A stretch of 64,000 nucleotides of DNA from Paracoccaceae bacterium (GTDB lineage: Bacteria > Pseudomonadota > Alphaproteobacteria > Rhodobacterales > Rhodobacteraceae), in contig JAJEBQ010000007.1 of assembly GCA_022822495.1 (NCBI GenBank), positions 1 through 64,000 on the forward strand, given 5' to 3'. Under the pieces are notes generated by a model. That model ran no database searches. It was not told the origin of the DNA and was given only the letters and a program-made list of their open reading frames with translations. Of this stretch, positions 36,918 through 44,631 are shown piece by piece (positions within the stretch are counted from its first letter, which is position 1; every line of letters begins with the position of its first letter). A program made the position numbers and the translations under genes.

Positions 36918-38069
36918 TTGACTTATCATAAAGAACCTATTCGATTTGGAATGGTTGGTGGGGGCAAGACAGGTGGAATTGGGAAAGTTCACCGTACCTC
37001 GGCAGAAATGTTTGATCGATTTAAACTTTGTGCTGGAGTATTTTCGTCCAACCCGGAAATTTCACTGGAATCTGCCTTGGAATGGGGTGTTTCGCCAGAT
37101 AGAAACTATCTTTCTTATGATGAAATGGCTCTGCGGGAAAGTGAACGACCGGATGGTATCAGGGTTGTGGTTATTACCACCCCTAATCACTTGCATAGTG
37201 GACCTATCCAGTCCTTTATCAGTAAGGGCATTCATGTGATTTGTGATAAGCCCTTAACGAACACTCTGGAAGAGGCAAGAAAAATTCAAACCGTGGTGCA
37301 AGGATCAGGACGAGTGTTTATGATGACCTATTGTTATACTGGTTACCCCCTGGTGAGAGAGGCCAAGGCAAGGATTGCTCGAGGTGATATTGGCTCAATA
37401 AAAATGGCAAAAGTTGAATACCCGCAGGGTCATCTAGCGACACCAATAGAAAATACTGATCAAAAGCAATTTCAGTGGCGAACCGATCCAGCCCGATCAG
37501 GTGAGGGAGGTACTATTGCGGATATAGGTACACATGCTTACCATATGCTTCGGTTTGTAACCGGTCTCAAGGTTAAATCACTATCAGCCGAATTGAAATC
37601 CTTTGTTAAGAATAGAAAGGTTGACGACAACGCCATAGTAAATCTACGGCTGGAGAATGATGCAATAGGGTTGATTTGGGCTTCGCAGGCTGCCATCGGT
37701 CATGAAAACAGCCTTAATTTCAAAATATATGGTGATAATGGCAGTCTGGAGTGGTCGCATACAGATCCCTCAAAATTATGGTTGTTTCAACTGGACAGTC
37801 CCAAACAACTCATAACAAGGGGGAGTGCAGAAACGACGATAGCATCCCGAAGGATTACCAATATACCAGCCGGTCATCCCGAAGGATATCATGAAGCCTT
37901 TGCTAATCTTTACCTGGAAGCGGCAAGGGCGATTTATGCAGTTGATAACAAACTAGATATACCATCGGAAGTTGACTATCCGGGAATAGAGGAAGGTGTT
38001 GAGGGTATGGAGTTTGTCTTTGCCAGCATTGCGAGTTCCAGGCAGAATTGTGCTTGGGTCAACTTGTAG
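36918..38069 (+). CDS. Gfo/Idh/MocA-family NAD(P)-dependent oxidoreductase
   Basis: A sugar- or polyol-type dehydrogenase of 383 residues, starting at TTG after AAGAAGGAGA. The Rossmann loop is MVGGGKTGGIGKVHR; the catalytic EKP-like motif appears as CDKPLTN near residue 110; the C-terminal domain holds GTIADIGTHAYHMLRFVTG. Substrate unknown; relatives oxidise myo-inositol, glucose or uronates. It stands alone and converges with dxs with only 33 bp between stops. Confidence 0.88.
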   Translation: MTYHKEPIRFGMVGGGKTGGIGKVHRTSAEMFDRFKLCAGVFSSNPEISLESALEWGVSPDRNYLSYDEMALRESERPDGIRVVVITTPNHLHSGPIQSFISKGIHVICDKPLTNTLEEARKIQTVVQGSGRVFMMTYCYTGYPLVREAKARIARGDIGSIKMAKVEYPQGHLATPIENTDQKQFQWRTDPARSGEGGTIADIGTHAYHMLRFVTGLKVKSLSAELKSFVKNRKVDDNAIVNLRLENDAIGLIWASQAAIGHENSLNFKIYGDNGSLEWSHTDPSKLWLFQLDSPKQLITRGSAETTIASRRITNIPAGHPEGYHEAFANLYLEAARAIYAVDNKLDIPSEVDYPGIEEGVEGMEFVFASIASSRQNCAWVNL

Positions 38070-38102
38070 TGTCTTACAATGTCCAAGGCAATTTAAGGTG
38101 GA

Positions 38103-39965
38103 CTAACTCACTGAGGAGAGAGCAAAACTGTCAAAGAAATTCTGTACAGAAGAATCTTCCAGAGACGAAATAACTTTTTCCACTATATGAGTATGATTCA
38201 ATCTGGCGACTTCTCTTTGGTTTTCAGGCTTATCCTGGTCCAAAAACAAATCAGGCATATACATTGATCGTAATTTCAATGATGAATCCATAAAGCCATT
38301 CTCAATGAGAAGTGAGAGCACCTGCGATGCAAACCCTCCAATTGATCCCTCCTCAATGGTGATCAACAACTCGTGATGAGACGCCAAATAACAGATAAGG
38401 TCCTTATCAAGTGGCTTGGCAAATCGTGCGTCAACGACAGTTGTGGATATATTCAAATTTTCCAATTGATCTTTGGCAATAAGACATTCTTCCAAAGGTA
38501 AGCCATAGGATAATAAGGCAACCTGTGTTCCTTCACTGAGAATTCTTCCCTTGCCGATTGGAAGAATTTCACCTCTCATGGGAAGTTCAACTCCCAAGCC
38601 CGAACCTCTTGGGTACCTGAATGCTATGGGATGTTCATCCATCGCAACAGCTGTGGCAACCATATGCATTAACTCAGCCTCATCAGCGGGAGCCATAAGA
38701 ATAAAATTAGGCAAACATCCCAGATAGGCGACATCAAAGGCACCACAGTGAGTTTGTCCATCAGCACCAACATAACCGGCCCTGTCAATGGCAAACCGTA
38801 CTGGCAAATTCTGGATGGCAACATCATGGACTATCTGATCGTAAGCCCGTTGCAAAAAAGTTGAGTAAATAGCCACGAAGGGCTTCATCCCCCCTGCTGC
38901 CAAGCCTGCTGCAAAAGTTACCCCATGTTGCTCAGCAAGGCCTACATCAAACGTTCTGTCAGGAAAGATGTTGGCAAAACTTTTTAAACCGGTGCCGCTT
39001 GGCATAGCTGCAGTAATTCCCACGATCGTAGTATCCAGTTGGGCTTCTTTAATCAAACTGTCAGAAAAAATCTTTGTAAACGATGGAACATTGGCAAGTT
39101 TCTTTTGAGACTTACCAGTTTCCCGGTCAAATTGTCCCACTCCATGAAACTTGTCTGCAGATTTTTCAGCCGGTTCATAACCTTTACCCTTTTCAGTAAG
39201 GATATGAACAATTACAGGCTTTTGCTCTTCGGCATCTCGGACACTTTCGAACTCTGAAACAAGGTCATCTATATTGTGGCCGTCAACTGTCCCTCTATAC
39301 TCAAACCCAAGCTGTTCAAAAATTGAAGTTTTATTATTGGGTTGTTTTTGTTGTGCAACACTTTCGGTATCTCCATTGGCCAAATCGGAAAGATGGCTTG
39401 ACAAAGCTCCAACCGGTGGGTCGATCGACATTTCGTTGTCGTTCACGACTACAATTAATTTATAACCCAGAGACCCTGCATGGTTAATTGCCTCATAGGC
39501 CATTCCGCCTGTCAAAGCGCCATCTCCTATGACAGCGATAACATACCTTGTTTTGTTTTGCATGTGGTAGGCAACAGAAAATCCCAAACCGGCTGAAATC
39601 GATGTTGATGCATGTGCTGTCCCAAAGGGATCATACTCACTCTCCGAACGCTTGGTAAAGCCGGATAGTCCTCCACCTTGGCGGATTGTCCGCAATCTGT
39701 TTCTTCGGCCCGTTATTATTTTGTGGGGATACGCCTGATGACCCACATCCCAAATAATGATATCGTTGGGTGTATCAAAAACCTTATGTAGTGCAACCGT
39801 CAGTTCCACCACTCCCAGACTGGCACCTAAATGTCCACCTGTTTCAGAAACCACATCCAAGACTTCATTTCTGATTTCATCAGCGAGTTGCCTCAACTCG
39901 GCAGAATTAAAGGATTTGAGGTTTTCGGGATAGTGTACTGAATTTAATAATTTGTAATTAGCCAT
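38103..39965 (-). CDS. dxs: 1-deoxy-D-xylulose-5-phosphate synthase
   Basis: First enzyme of the MEP isoprenoid pathway, condensing pyruvate and glyceraldehyde 3-phosphate. 620 residues from the ATG giving MANYKLL. The ThDP motif is [18 protein letters not shown] with NDNEMSI at its end; the conserved His of [13 protein letters not shown] and the C-terminal transketolase domain with [18 protein letters not shown] are all present. This essential housekeeping gene lies directly next to the transposon insertion at 40174, about 200 bp upstream of its start, so the insertion could affect its promoter. Confidence 0.97.
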   Translation of the reverse strand: MANYKLLNSVHYPENLKSFNSAELRQLADEIRNEVLDVVSETGGHLGASLGVVELTVALHKVFDTPNDIIIWDVGHQAYPHKIITGRRNRLRTIRQGGGLSGFTKRSESEYDPFGTAHASTSISAGLGFSVAYHMQNKTRYVIAVIGDGALTGGMAYEAINHAGSLGYKLIVVVNDNEMSIDPPVGALSSHLSDLANGDTESVAQQKQPNNKTSIFEQLGFEYRGTVDGHNIDDLVSEFESVRDAEEQKPVIVHILTEKGKGYEPAEKSADKFHGVGQFDRETGKSQKKLANVPSFTKIFSDSLIKEAQLDTTIVGITAAMPSGTGLKSFANIFPDRTFDVGLAEQHGVTFAAGLAAGGMKPFVAIYSTFLQRAYDQIVHDVAIQNLPVRFAIDRAGYVGADGQTHCGAFDVAYLGCLPNFILMAPADEAELMHMVATAVAMDEHPIAFRYPRGSGLGVELPMRGEILPIGKGRILSEGTQVALLSYGLPLEECLIAKDQLENLNISTTVVDARFAKPLDKDLICYLASHHELLITIEEGSIGGFASQVLSLLIENGFMDSSLKLRSMYMPDLFLDQDKPENQREVARLNHTHIVEKVISSLEDSSVQNFFDSFALSSVS

Positions 39966-40173
39966 AATCAAAAGTTAGTTGTTAATTTTGTTTTGTTTAC
40001 AGTGACTCCGTTTGTGTCCGACAATCCTTATTTCATGTTTGGATAAAGATTTGCTCAAAATCGTGAAACCTCGCCATTTGCTTATGTTCACCCATCAGGG
40101 AAAATAAATACACATTATCACAGTCAAAAACTCACCTATATCATAAACCTTATGATAGTAGTAAATAAATTTT
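39966..40173. other. Upstream region of dxs up to the transposon end
   Basis: About 200 AT-rich bases that should contain the dxs promoter on the minus strand. No riboswitch or operator was recognised. Its right boundary is the 8-bp duplicated target TAAATTTT at 40166-40173. Confidence 0.4.
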
Positions 40174-40197
40174 GGGGATTATATACCTGTTTCCCCA
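40174..40197 (+). repeat. Left terminal inverted repeat of the transposon
   Basis: 24 bases starting GGGGATTATATAC and ending TTTCCCCA. It is the exact reverse complement of 42334-42357. Immediately outside lies the 8-bp direct repeat TAAATTTT. Confidence 0.93.
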
Positions 40198-40222
40198 TTT
40201 TTTCAAAAAACACTTGAAAAAC

Positions 40223-40892
40223 CAGGATAATCGCTTTTAAAATTTTTATTTCCTCTTTTGGTTATTTACTCCTATACGGTCTCAAAATAAACAACCTTAT
40301 TTTGAGGCTAAAAAGATGCCGAATTATTCCCATGTTTTTGAAGGGATTACGGATCCCCGATGTCGTAACGCAACCCGCCATGATCTTCATGACATGCTGA
40401 TGATGGCCCTATTGACCGTCCTCACGGGCGCTGAAACCTGTACCGACATGGCTCAATTTGGCCGCGAAAAGAAAGTTTTTCTTCGTCGTTTCATGACCCT
40501 GAAGCATGGCCTCCCCAGCCATGAGGCCTTCTCTGATCTCTTCAATTGCCTCAACCCCCAGGAACTTGGCCGTACCCTGACCCGTCTCTCGGTTGACTGG
40601 AGTGATCGTCTCAAGGCTCGGCTTCCCGATGAAGCTGACGATGTGATTGCTCTTGATGGCAAAGCTTTGCGGCATTCCTTTTCCGAGGCAACCGTACGGG
40701 TCCAAGGCCGGAGACCTTGGCGGTCATGCGAAGGTTGGCCCTCAATCTGGCCCGTTTGGCCGTAGACAAGAGGACTCCATCCATTCGGGGAAGACTTAAA
40801 AAAGCCGGATGGAATCACAATTATGCATTGAAACTCATCAGTTTGGCTGGACTTTTACCTGAAAATGGGGCAGTTCAAAAGCGATAGCCCTG
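40223..40892 (+). mobile_element. ISAs1-family element, internally deleted copy
   Basis: The left end CAGGATAATCGCTTTTAA and the right end, which read inward is CAGGGCTATCGCTTTTGAAC, form the terminal inverted repeats. Length is 670 bp against about 1.2-1.3 kb for intact ISAs1 elements; roughly the middle half of the transposase gene is missing. The same left end recurs at 63429 and the same right end, inverted, at 41761. No target duplication could be found. Confidence 0.85.
40316..40870 (+). pseudogene. ISAs1-family transposase, internal deletion
   Basis: The N-terminal part is intact: FEGITDPRCRNATRHDLHDM, then the first catalytic region DDVIALDGKALRHSFSEA (DGK motif). At about 40690 it jumps, out of frame, to the C-terminal sequence (NRTGP...LAVMRRLALNLARL...GRLKKAGWNHNYALKLISLA). 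The central DDE part is lost, so it is non-functional. Confidence 0.9.
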
Positions 40893-41024
40893 GTATTGGG
40901 TTGCTTTAATGGTTTTTTTAAGTAAAGGTGTTGAATTAATGGAGGCGCATAATTACTAAAATAGACGGATGAAGAATGGGAGAAACAAAATGAAACACAA
41001 TATTTTTTTTATTAAGGTTTAGAA
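40893..41024 (+). promoter_or_regulatory. Candidate promoter and leader of the lipoprotein gene
   Basis: A -35-like TTGAAT at 40931-40936 and a -10-like TACTAA at 40954-40959 are separated by 17 bases. Downstream, a short frame (ATG 40969, or ATG 40990 with GGGAGA ahead) ends with TAG at 41020-41022, two bases before the lipoprotein ATG, and contains an eight-T run. It may be a leader peptide that couples translation. Promoter strength is not established. Confidence 0.45.
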
Positions 41025-41644
41025 ATGAAATATTTATTGGTAATTACAATGTTTTTAATCGCAGGTTGTGTGGGGGGGGGGGTAATGAGATATCTATAAA
41101 TACTCCCGATGCTACTGTTCCTGAAAATACTGATAGTTCTGGAGATACTCCTGAAGAAGATGAAACGGATAGTGAAACTGAAACTACTGATGATGGTCCA
41201 TCAGATGGACCCACAGGAAATACTAGTATTCCATTAGGAGAGTGGGGGACAGCATGGAATACCTTCGATCCATCAGATACTTCCTTTCTTCCATCAGCTA
41301 ATAAGCAAGAAATAAATGCTAATTTTCGTGCTACTTATGAAGGTGCAATAGAGGGTGTAATCAACCCTGGTTATGATGGGCTAAGTGATCCTACAATTAA
41401 ATTAGATGTTGACGTTGACATAGATGACAATTCATTTGAAATGAGCGGAGGAGTTTATTTTAATAATGAAGATAATCCCTATTCAAGCTATAATATTGAC
41501 CTTATGAGCGATGGCAGTTTTACGAGTTTTCAAGAAAATGATAAAACTGGTCTTTATGGACAACTTTATGAAGATGGAGGAACTTACGAAGCTCGTGGAC
41601 GTGTTAAATCAACCTACATTGTAGGTAGTTATATAGCAAATTAG
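41025..41644 (+). CDS. Surface lipoprotein split by an 11-G tract (putative phase-variable gene)
   Basis: The ATG at 41025 encodes a lipoprotein signal peptide MKYLLVITMFLIAGC with lipobox LIAGC. Straight after the lipid-accepting Cys lies a run of 11 G (41072-41082). With 11 G, translation ends at TAA 41097 after 24 residues. With 9 or 12 G the signal joins the long downstream frame (GNEISINTPD... to 41644), giving about 206 residues. The mature protein has a Thr/Ser/Asp/Glu-rich linker and then a beta-rich domain (GTAWNTFDPSD, GLYGQLYEDGGTYEARG) reminiscent of TbpB/factor-H-binding-type lipoprotein barrels. Homopolymer length change could switch it on and off. A sequencing miscount of the run is the alternative. 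Confidence 0.7.
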
Positions 41645-41760
41645 CAGATTTGGGACGCTAAAGCACTATTAGTGATCCTTGGAATTCTTCAATAAAAACG
41701 AAGAATCCTAAAGGTCTTGTAGAAAATATTAGTAAGGTGCAATATTATTAAGGGCATTTC
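41645..41760. other. Spacer between the lipoprotein gene and the inverted ISAs1 fragment
   Basis: AT-rich with no gene. A weak hairpin (GGAATTCTTC AATAAAAAC GAAGAATCC, about 41680-41709) lies shortly after the lipoprotein stop and may act as its transcription terminator, though no strong T run follows. Confidence 0.4.
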
Positions 41761-41998
41761 CAGGGCCATCGCTTTTGAACTGCCCCATTTTCAGGTAAAA
41801 GTTCAGCCAAACTGATGAGTTTCAACGTATAATTGTGATTCCATCCGGCTTTTTTAAGCCTTCCCCGAATGGATGGAGTCCTCTTGTCTGCGGCCAAACG
41901 GGCCAGATTGAGGGCTAATCTTCGCATGACCGCCAAGTTCTCCGGTCCCGGACCCGTACGGTTGCGTAAGTAATCTTCGTTCATTGTCACATCAAGAA
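41761..41998 (-). pseudogene. ISAs1-family transposase, 3' fragment in inverted orientation
   Basis: Starts with the element end CAGGGCCATCGCTTTTGAAC and on the minus strand encodes VLDVTMNEDYLRNRTGPG followed by PENLAVMRRLALNLARLAAD, the standard ISAs1 C-terminus. The match to ISAs1 stops abruptly at about 41998, where unrelated sequence begins. It is very similar to the 3' part of the copy at 40223-40892, so the two form inverted repeats of about 200 bp around the lipoprotein gene. Confidence 0.88.
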
Positions 41999-42302
41999 CC
42001 CTTGGATTCGGTCTTGCATATGCAAGAGATGTTAGACGCATTACAATTAATTCAAGTTCCGACCAAGCACTAGAGGTTTACTCAGATCCTTTGCAAGATA
42101 ATCAACATCCGGACCCATGGGATCATGTCCACGCTCTACTTCGAAAATATTGCAATACTTATACAAGGGGAAGATTAAGGGGGTACGGGACCACTTAATC
42201 GAATTATTTTCAAAAAATATTCAGGAATTTGATACCATAAAGGACACTCCCCAAAATGTCGCAAAGTCAATCATGAAGCAACCGCCAAAAAAGGACTGGT
42301 GA
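41999..42302 (+). pseudogene. Decayed unknown reading frame next to the right transposon end
   Basis: Three overlapping forward frames each give a plausible piece: MQEMLDALQLIQVPTK from ATG 42020, then ALEVYSDPLQDNQHPDPWDH, then KGVRDHLIELFSKNIQEFDT and VAKSIMKQPPKKDW to the stop at 42302. Read together they suggest one gene of roughly 95 codons broken by two frame shifts. The product is not recognised. It could be what is left of an original passenger or transposase gene of the transposon. Confidence 0.35.
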
Positions 42303-42333
42303 TTCACGGCAAGGAATGATAGCTAGGGGCAGT

Positions 42334-42357
42334 TGGGGAAACAGGTATATAATCCCC
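42334..42357 (-). repeat. Right terminal inverted repeat of the transposon
   Basis: 24 bases, the exact reverse complement of 40174-40197, directly followed by the 8-bp direct repeat TAAATTTT (42358-42365). Confidence 0.93.
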
Positions 42358-42421
42358 TAAATTTTTTGACAAAGTGATTTATGGGCAAACAAAATCAAAG
42401 TGAATTGTTGGGAGAAAGCCA

Positions 42422-43393
42422 ATGGATCTAAAACCAGTGTCCATTGGAATTGATATAGGCGGTGGTAGTACCAAAATAGGTCTTGTTGATCCCGATGGGA
42501 ATATCATTGTCAACGAAGTTTTAAAACTTAAGGAAGTTAACAAACCTGAACAACTCCTGGAAGCTTATGTAGCCAAAATCACTTCATGGGCGGATGAGTA
42601 TAGAGATTGCCAGTTGCAAGCAATTGGTGTCGGCGTGCCTGGACATGTGATCAACGGGAACAGGGCAACAGACATTTGTAACTTACCTTTCCTAAACCGC
42701 TTCCCCCTAGCCGATTACCTTGAGGAAAAACTCCAATTACCAGTCTGGGTTGAAAATGATGCCACTTTTGCCGGTGTTGGAGAGTATCGCTATGGATCAG
42801 GCCAAGGATCAAAACGCTTTCTACTTGCTACCTTGGGAACCGGGATAGGGTTAACATTTATTGAGAATGGTCATGTATTAACAACTGGTAATGGCACATT
42901 GGGGGATATAGGACATATGATCGTTGACAAAAACCTGACGTATCAATGTCGTAAAGGATGTTGGGGTTGTATCGAGTCGGTGGCATCTGGTGTAGCGATC
43001 AGCCGTGATGCAATCCAATTGGCACAGGAAAATCCAGACAGTTATCTTGCCAGAGTTTATAAGACAGAAAACAGACACCCTACTGTTAGACACATTATTG
43101 ATGGATCCATACAAGGAGATCCAACCTGTATCAAGAAATTAAATCAAACCGCTGATTGGTTAGGTCTTTGGGTTTGTAATGTTGTGCAGATTTTTGCACC
43201 TCATAGATTTGCCTTTGGAGGTGGGTGGAGTGCTGCAGGTCAGGGATTTGTTGACAAGTTGCTTGAACGGGCCAAATCTGTTGGGATAGAAGATTACTAC
43301 AAGAGTCTCACTTTTGTGCAGGCCACAAAAGGAAATTTGGCTGGTGTTTTGGGTGCGTCCAGTGTGGCTTTTGATCATGCCAAAAAGAGTTGA
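42422..43393 (+). CDS. ROK-family sugar kinase (glucokinase-like)
   Basis: A 323-residue ROK kinase. The phosphate-binding start is SIGIDIGGGSTKIGLVD; the catalytic Asp lies in VENDATFAGVGE; TLGTGIGLTFIENG is the second phosphate loop; the ROK zinc/cysteine segment is CRKGCWGCIESVASG. It phosphorylates glucose, N-acetylmannosamine or another sugar; which one is unknown. It precedes a DapA-family lyase (opposite strand) and a sugar ABC transporter, so a role in the same carbohydrate pathway is plausible. The transposon ends 64 bp upstream, so its own promoter may have been altered. Confidence 0.87.
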   Translation: MDLKPVSIGIDIGGGSTKIGLVDPDGNIIVNEVLKLKEVNKPEQLLEAYVAKITSWADEYRDCQLQAIGVGVPGHVINGNRATDICNLPFLNRFPLADYLEEKLQLPVWVENDATFAGVGEYRYGSGQGSKRFLLATLGTGIGLTFIENGHVLTTGNGTLGDIGHMIVDKNLTYQCRKGCWGCIESVASGVAISRDAIQLAQENPDSYLARVYKTENRHPTVRHIIDGSIQGDPTCIKKLNQTADWLGLWVCNVVQIFAPHRFAFGGGWSAAGQGFVDKLLERAKSVGIEDYYKSLTFVQATKGNLAGVLGASSVAFDHAKKS

Positions 43394-43531
43394 TGAACTG
43401 CCATATCCTAAAGATTGGGTCTTCATTTCCAATCACAAAAATTGATCAATTGGGGAAATTCGATAACCCCGAATCAAGGGTTTCGGTGACAAGTTGAGAT
43501 TTGTGAATCAGAGACAGTTATAGCTGTTTCA

Positions 43532-44443
43532 TTACTGGGGTAATAAACCTAATTCTTCCAATCCAAACACAAAACGCTTTTTCTCCTCGACTGACAAGGG
43601 AACTAATGGAGGGCAAACATTTTCCCAAGACCGGTCTTTGTTCAGGACCGCCTGATATGTTTTCATGGCTGGTATAAGAGGGAATCTCTGGGTCAAATGT
43701 CGAGCTGCAACAACTTGTTTGAATGGTTGATCCAAGACGTCACCTTCATTTAATGCATCTCGGGTATATTTCCCAAAAGCATTCAAGGAACCGGAAATAA
43801 CCCCAGCACATCCTATCTGGATGGCCTCGGGAATATATTCCTCAGATGATGGGTAAACATAAAATCCTGCTTCCTTACCTCCGGTGGCTTCCACAAATGC
43901 TCTGGTTTGCTCAAAGTTGCCAGAGGAATCCTTCAATCCACAAATCATGGGCTTGTAATCCTTGAAAAGCCTTTGAACTATGTCGGGGGGAATGGCGACC
44001 ATGCTCATTTGGGGAAAGTGATAAAGATGTATCCTCACATCGGGGTTATTGACTGTTTCGACCAGTTTTGAAAAATAGGAGTAGATGCCTTCAGGGTTCA
44101 GGTCTTTATAATAGTAAGGGGGTAAAACGAGAACTTGTGTGTAGCCATATTCAAGTGATTTATTGATAAGTTCAACAGTGTCATGCAATGCTGGGCAACC
44201 AACACCAAAAAGCATTTCTGAATGATGAAAACCCAATTGTGAGAATAATCGTGGAAGGTTTTTACGAGTATGAAAAGGCAGACTGTTTCCTTCACCTGTT
44301 GTCCCGAACGGGGCAACACCATCACATCCACCTTCATTGATTAAATATTGGCAAAACTCGCCAAGCTTACCTGACTTGAGGTTGCCCAAAGAATCAACTG
44401 GAGAGAGGGCTGCGGCATAAATCTTGAACCTCTTGGTTTCCAT
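43532..44443 (-). CDS. DapA/N-acetylneuraminate lyase-family aldolase
   Basis: A TIM-barrel class I aldolase of 303 residues. The substrate loop is GVAPFGTTGEGNSLP, the catalytic Tyr is in IHLYHFPQMS and the Schiff-base Lys in CGLKDSSGN (about residue 169). The family includes dihydrodipicolinate synthase, sialic acid lyase and keto-deoxy sugar acid aldolases. The location next to a ROK kinase and a sugar transporter argues for a sugar-acid aldolase rather than lysine biosynthesis. It is divergent from the ABC operon across a 188-bp gap. Confidence 0.85.
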   Translation of the reverse strand: METKRFKIYAAALSPVDSLGNLKSGKLGEFCQYLINEGGCDGVAPFGTTGEGNSLPFHTRKNLPRLFSQLGFHHSEMLFGVGCPALHDTVELINKSLEYGYTQVLVLPPYYYKDLNPEGIYSYFSKLVETVNNPDVRIHLYHFPQMSMVAIPPDIVQRLFKDYKPMICGLKDSSGNFEQTRAFVEATGGKEAGFYVYPSSEEYIPEAIQIGCAGVISGSLNAFGKYTRDALNEGDVLDQPFKQVVAARHLTQRFPLIPAMKTYQAVLNKDRSWENVCPPLVPLSVEEKKRFVFGLEELGLLPQ

Positions 44444-44523
44444 AAAATTTAATCTTGTCTGAATGATAAAGTGTCGAATATTGACAATCGCACGAAAGGA
44501 ATAATAATTTTTTTTAAAAAATA

Positions 44524-44600
44524 AATCAGAAAACGTTTGATTTTTGTGAAAATTTAGATTACAGAACTACTTTGCAATCGTATGCAATTATTATAAAATT
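44524..44600 (+). promoter_or_regulatory. Divergent promoter region with LacI-type palindrome
   Basis: The palindrome AAACGTTT at 44531-44538 is typical of the core of LacI-family operators (central CG). It lies about 95 bases upstream of the ABC ATPase start. TTGCAA (44572) and TATAAA (44592) further down could be part of a promoter, though their 14-base spacing is poor. The LacI-type regulator encoded at 51929 in the same operon is the obvious candidate to bind here. Confidence 0.4.
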
Positions 44601-44631
44601 GTACGATAGTCCGGGGAAAGGTCAGGGGTCC

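Larger units (their letters stand above)
40174..42357. mobile_element. Non-autonomous transposon with 24-bp TIRs and 8-bp target duplication, carrying a lipoprotein gene
   Basis: Both ends are a perfect 24-bp inverted repeat (GGGGATTATATACC... inward) at 40174-40197 and 42334-42357, flanked by the direct repeat TAAATTTT at 40166-40173 and 42358-42365. That is a complete transposition signature for a 2184-bp element. It encodes no intact transposase. Cargo, left to right: an internally deleted ISAs1 copy, a promoter and short leader frame, a lipoprotein gene interrupted at an 11-G tract, an inverted ISAs1 3' fragment and a decayed unknown frame. Eight-base duplications and G-rich ends occur in IS1595-type elements, but the family is not proven. 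It was probably moved in trans by a related transposase elsewhere. Confidence 0.88.

Noticed and set aside
40921-40960. Resemblance of GTTGAATTAATGGAGGCGC to the IS5-type end at 22350
   Set aside because: The match is short and broken by several differences; promoter-like spacing explains the sequence as well.
41066-41644. Treating the long frame after the G tract as a complete cytoplasmic protein starting at TTG 41066
   Set aside because: The TTG lies inside the lipobox codons, has no ribosome site, and a perfect lipoprotein signal peptide precedes it in another frame; the G-run explanation is far better.
40174-42357. Calling the whole unit a compound transposon made by the two ISAs1 copies
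   Set aside because: The ISAs1 pieces lie inside the 24-bp repeats and both are deleted; the outer repeats plus target duplication define the real boundaries.
40174-42357. Firm assignment of the transposon to the IS1595 family
   Set aside because: Only the 8-bp duplication and G-rich ends support it; no transposase is preserved, so it stays a hypothesis.
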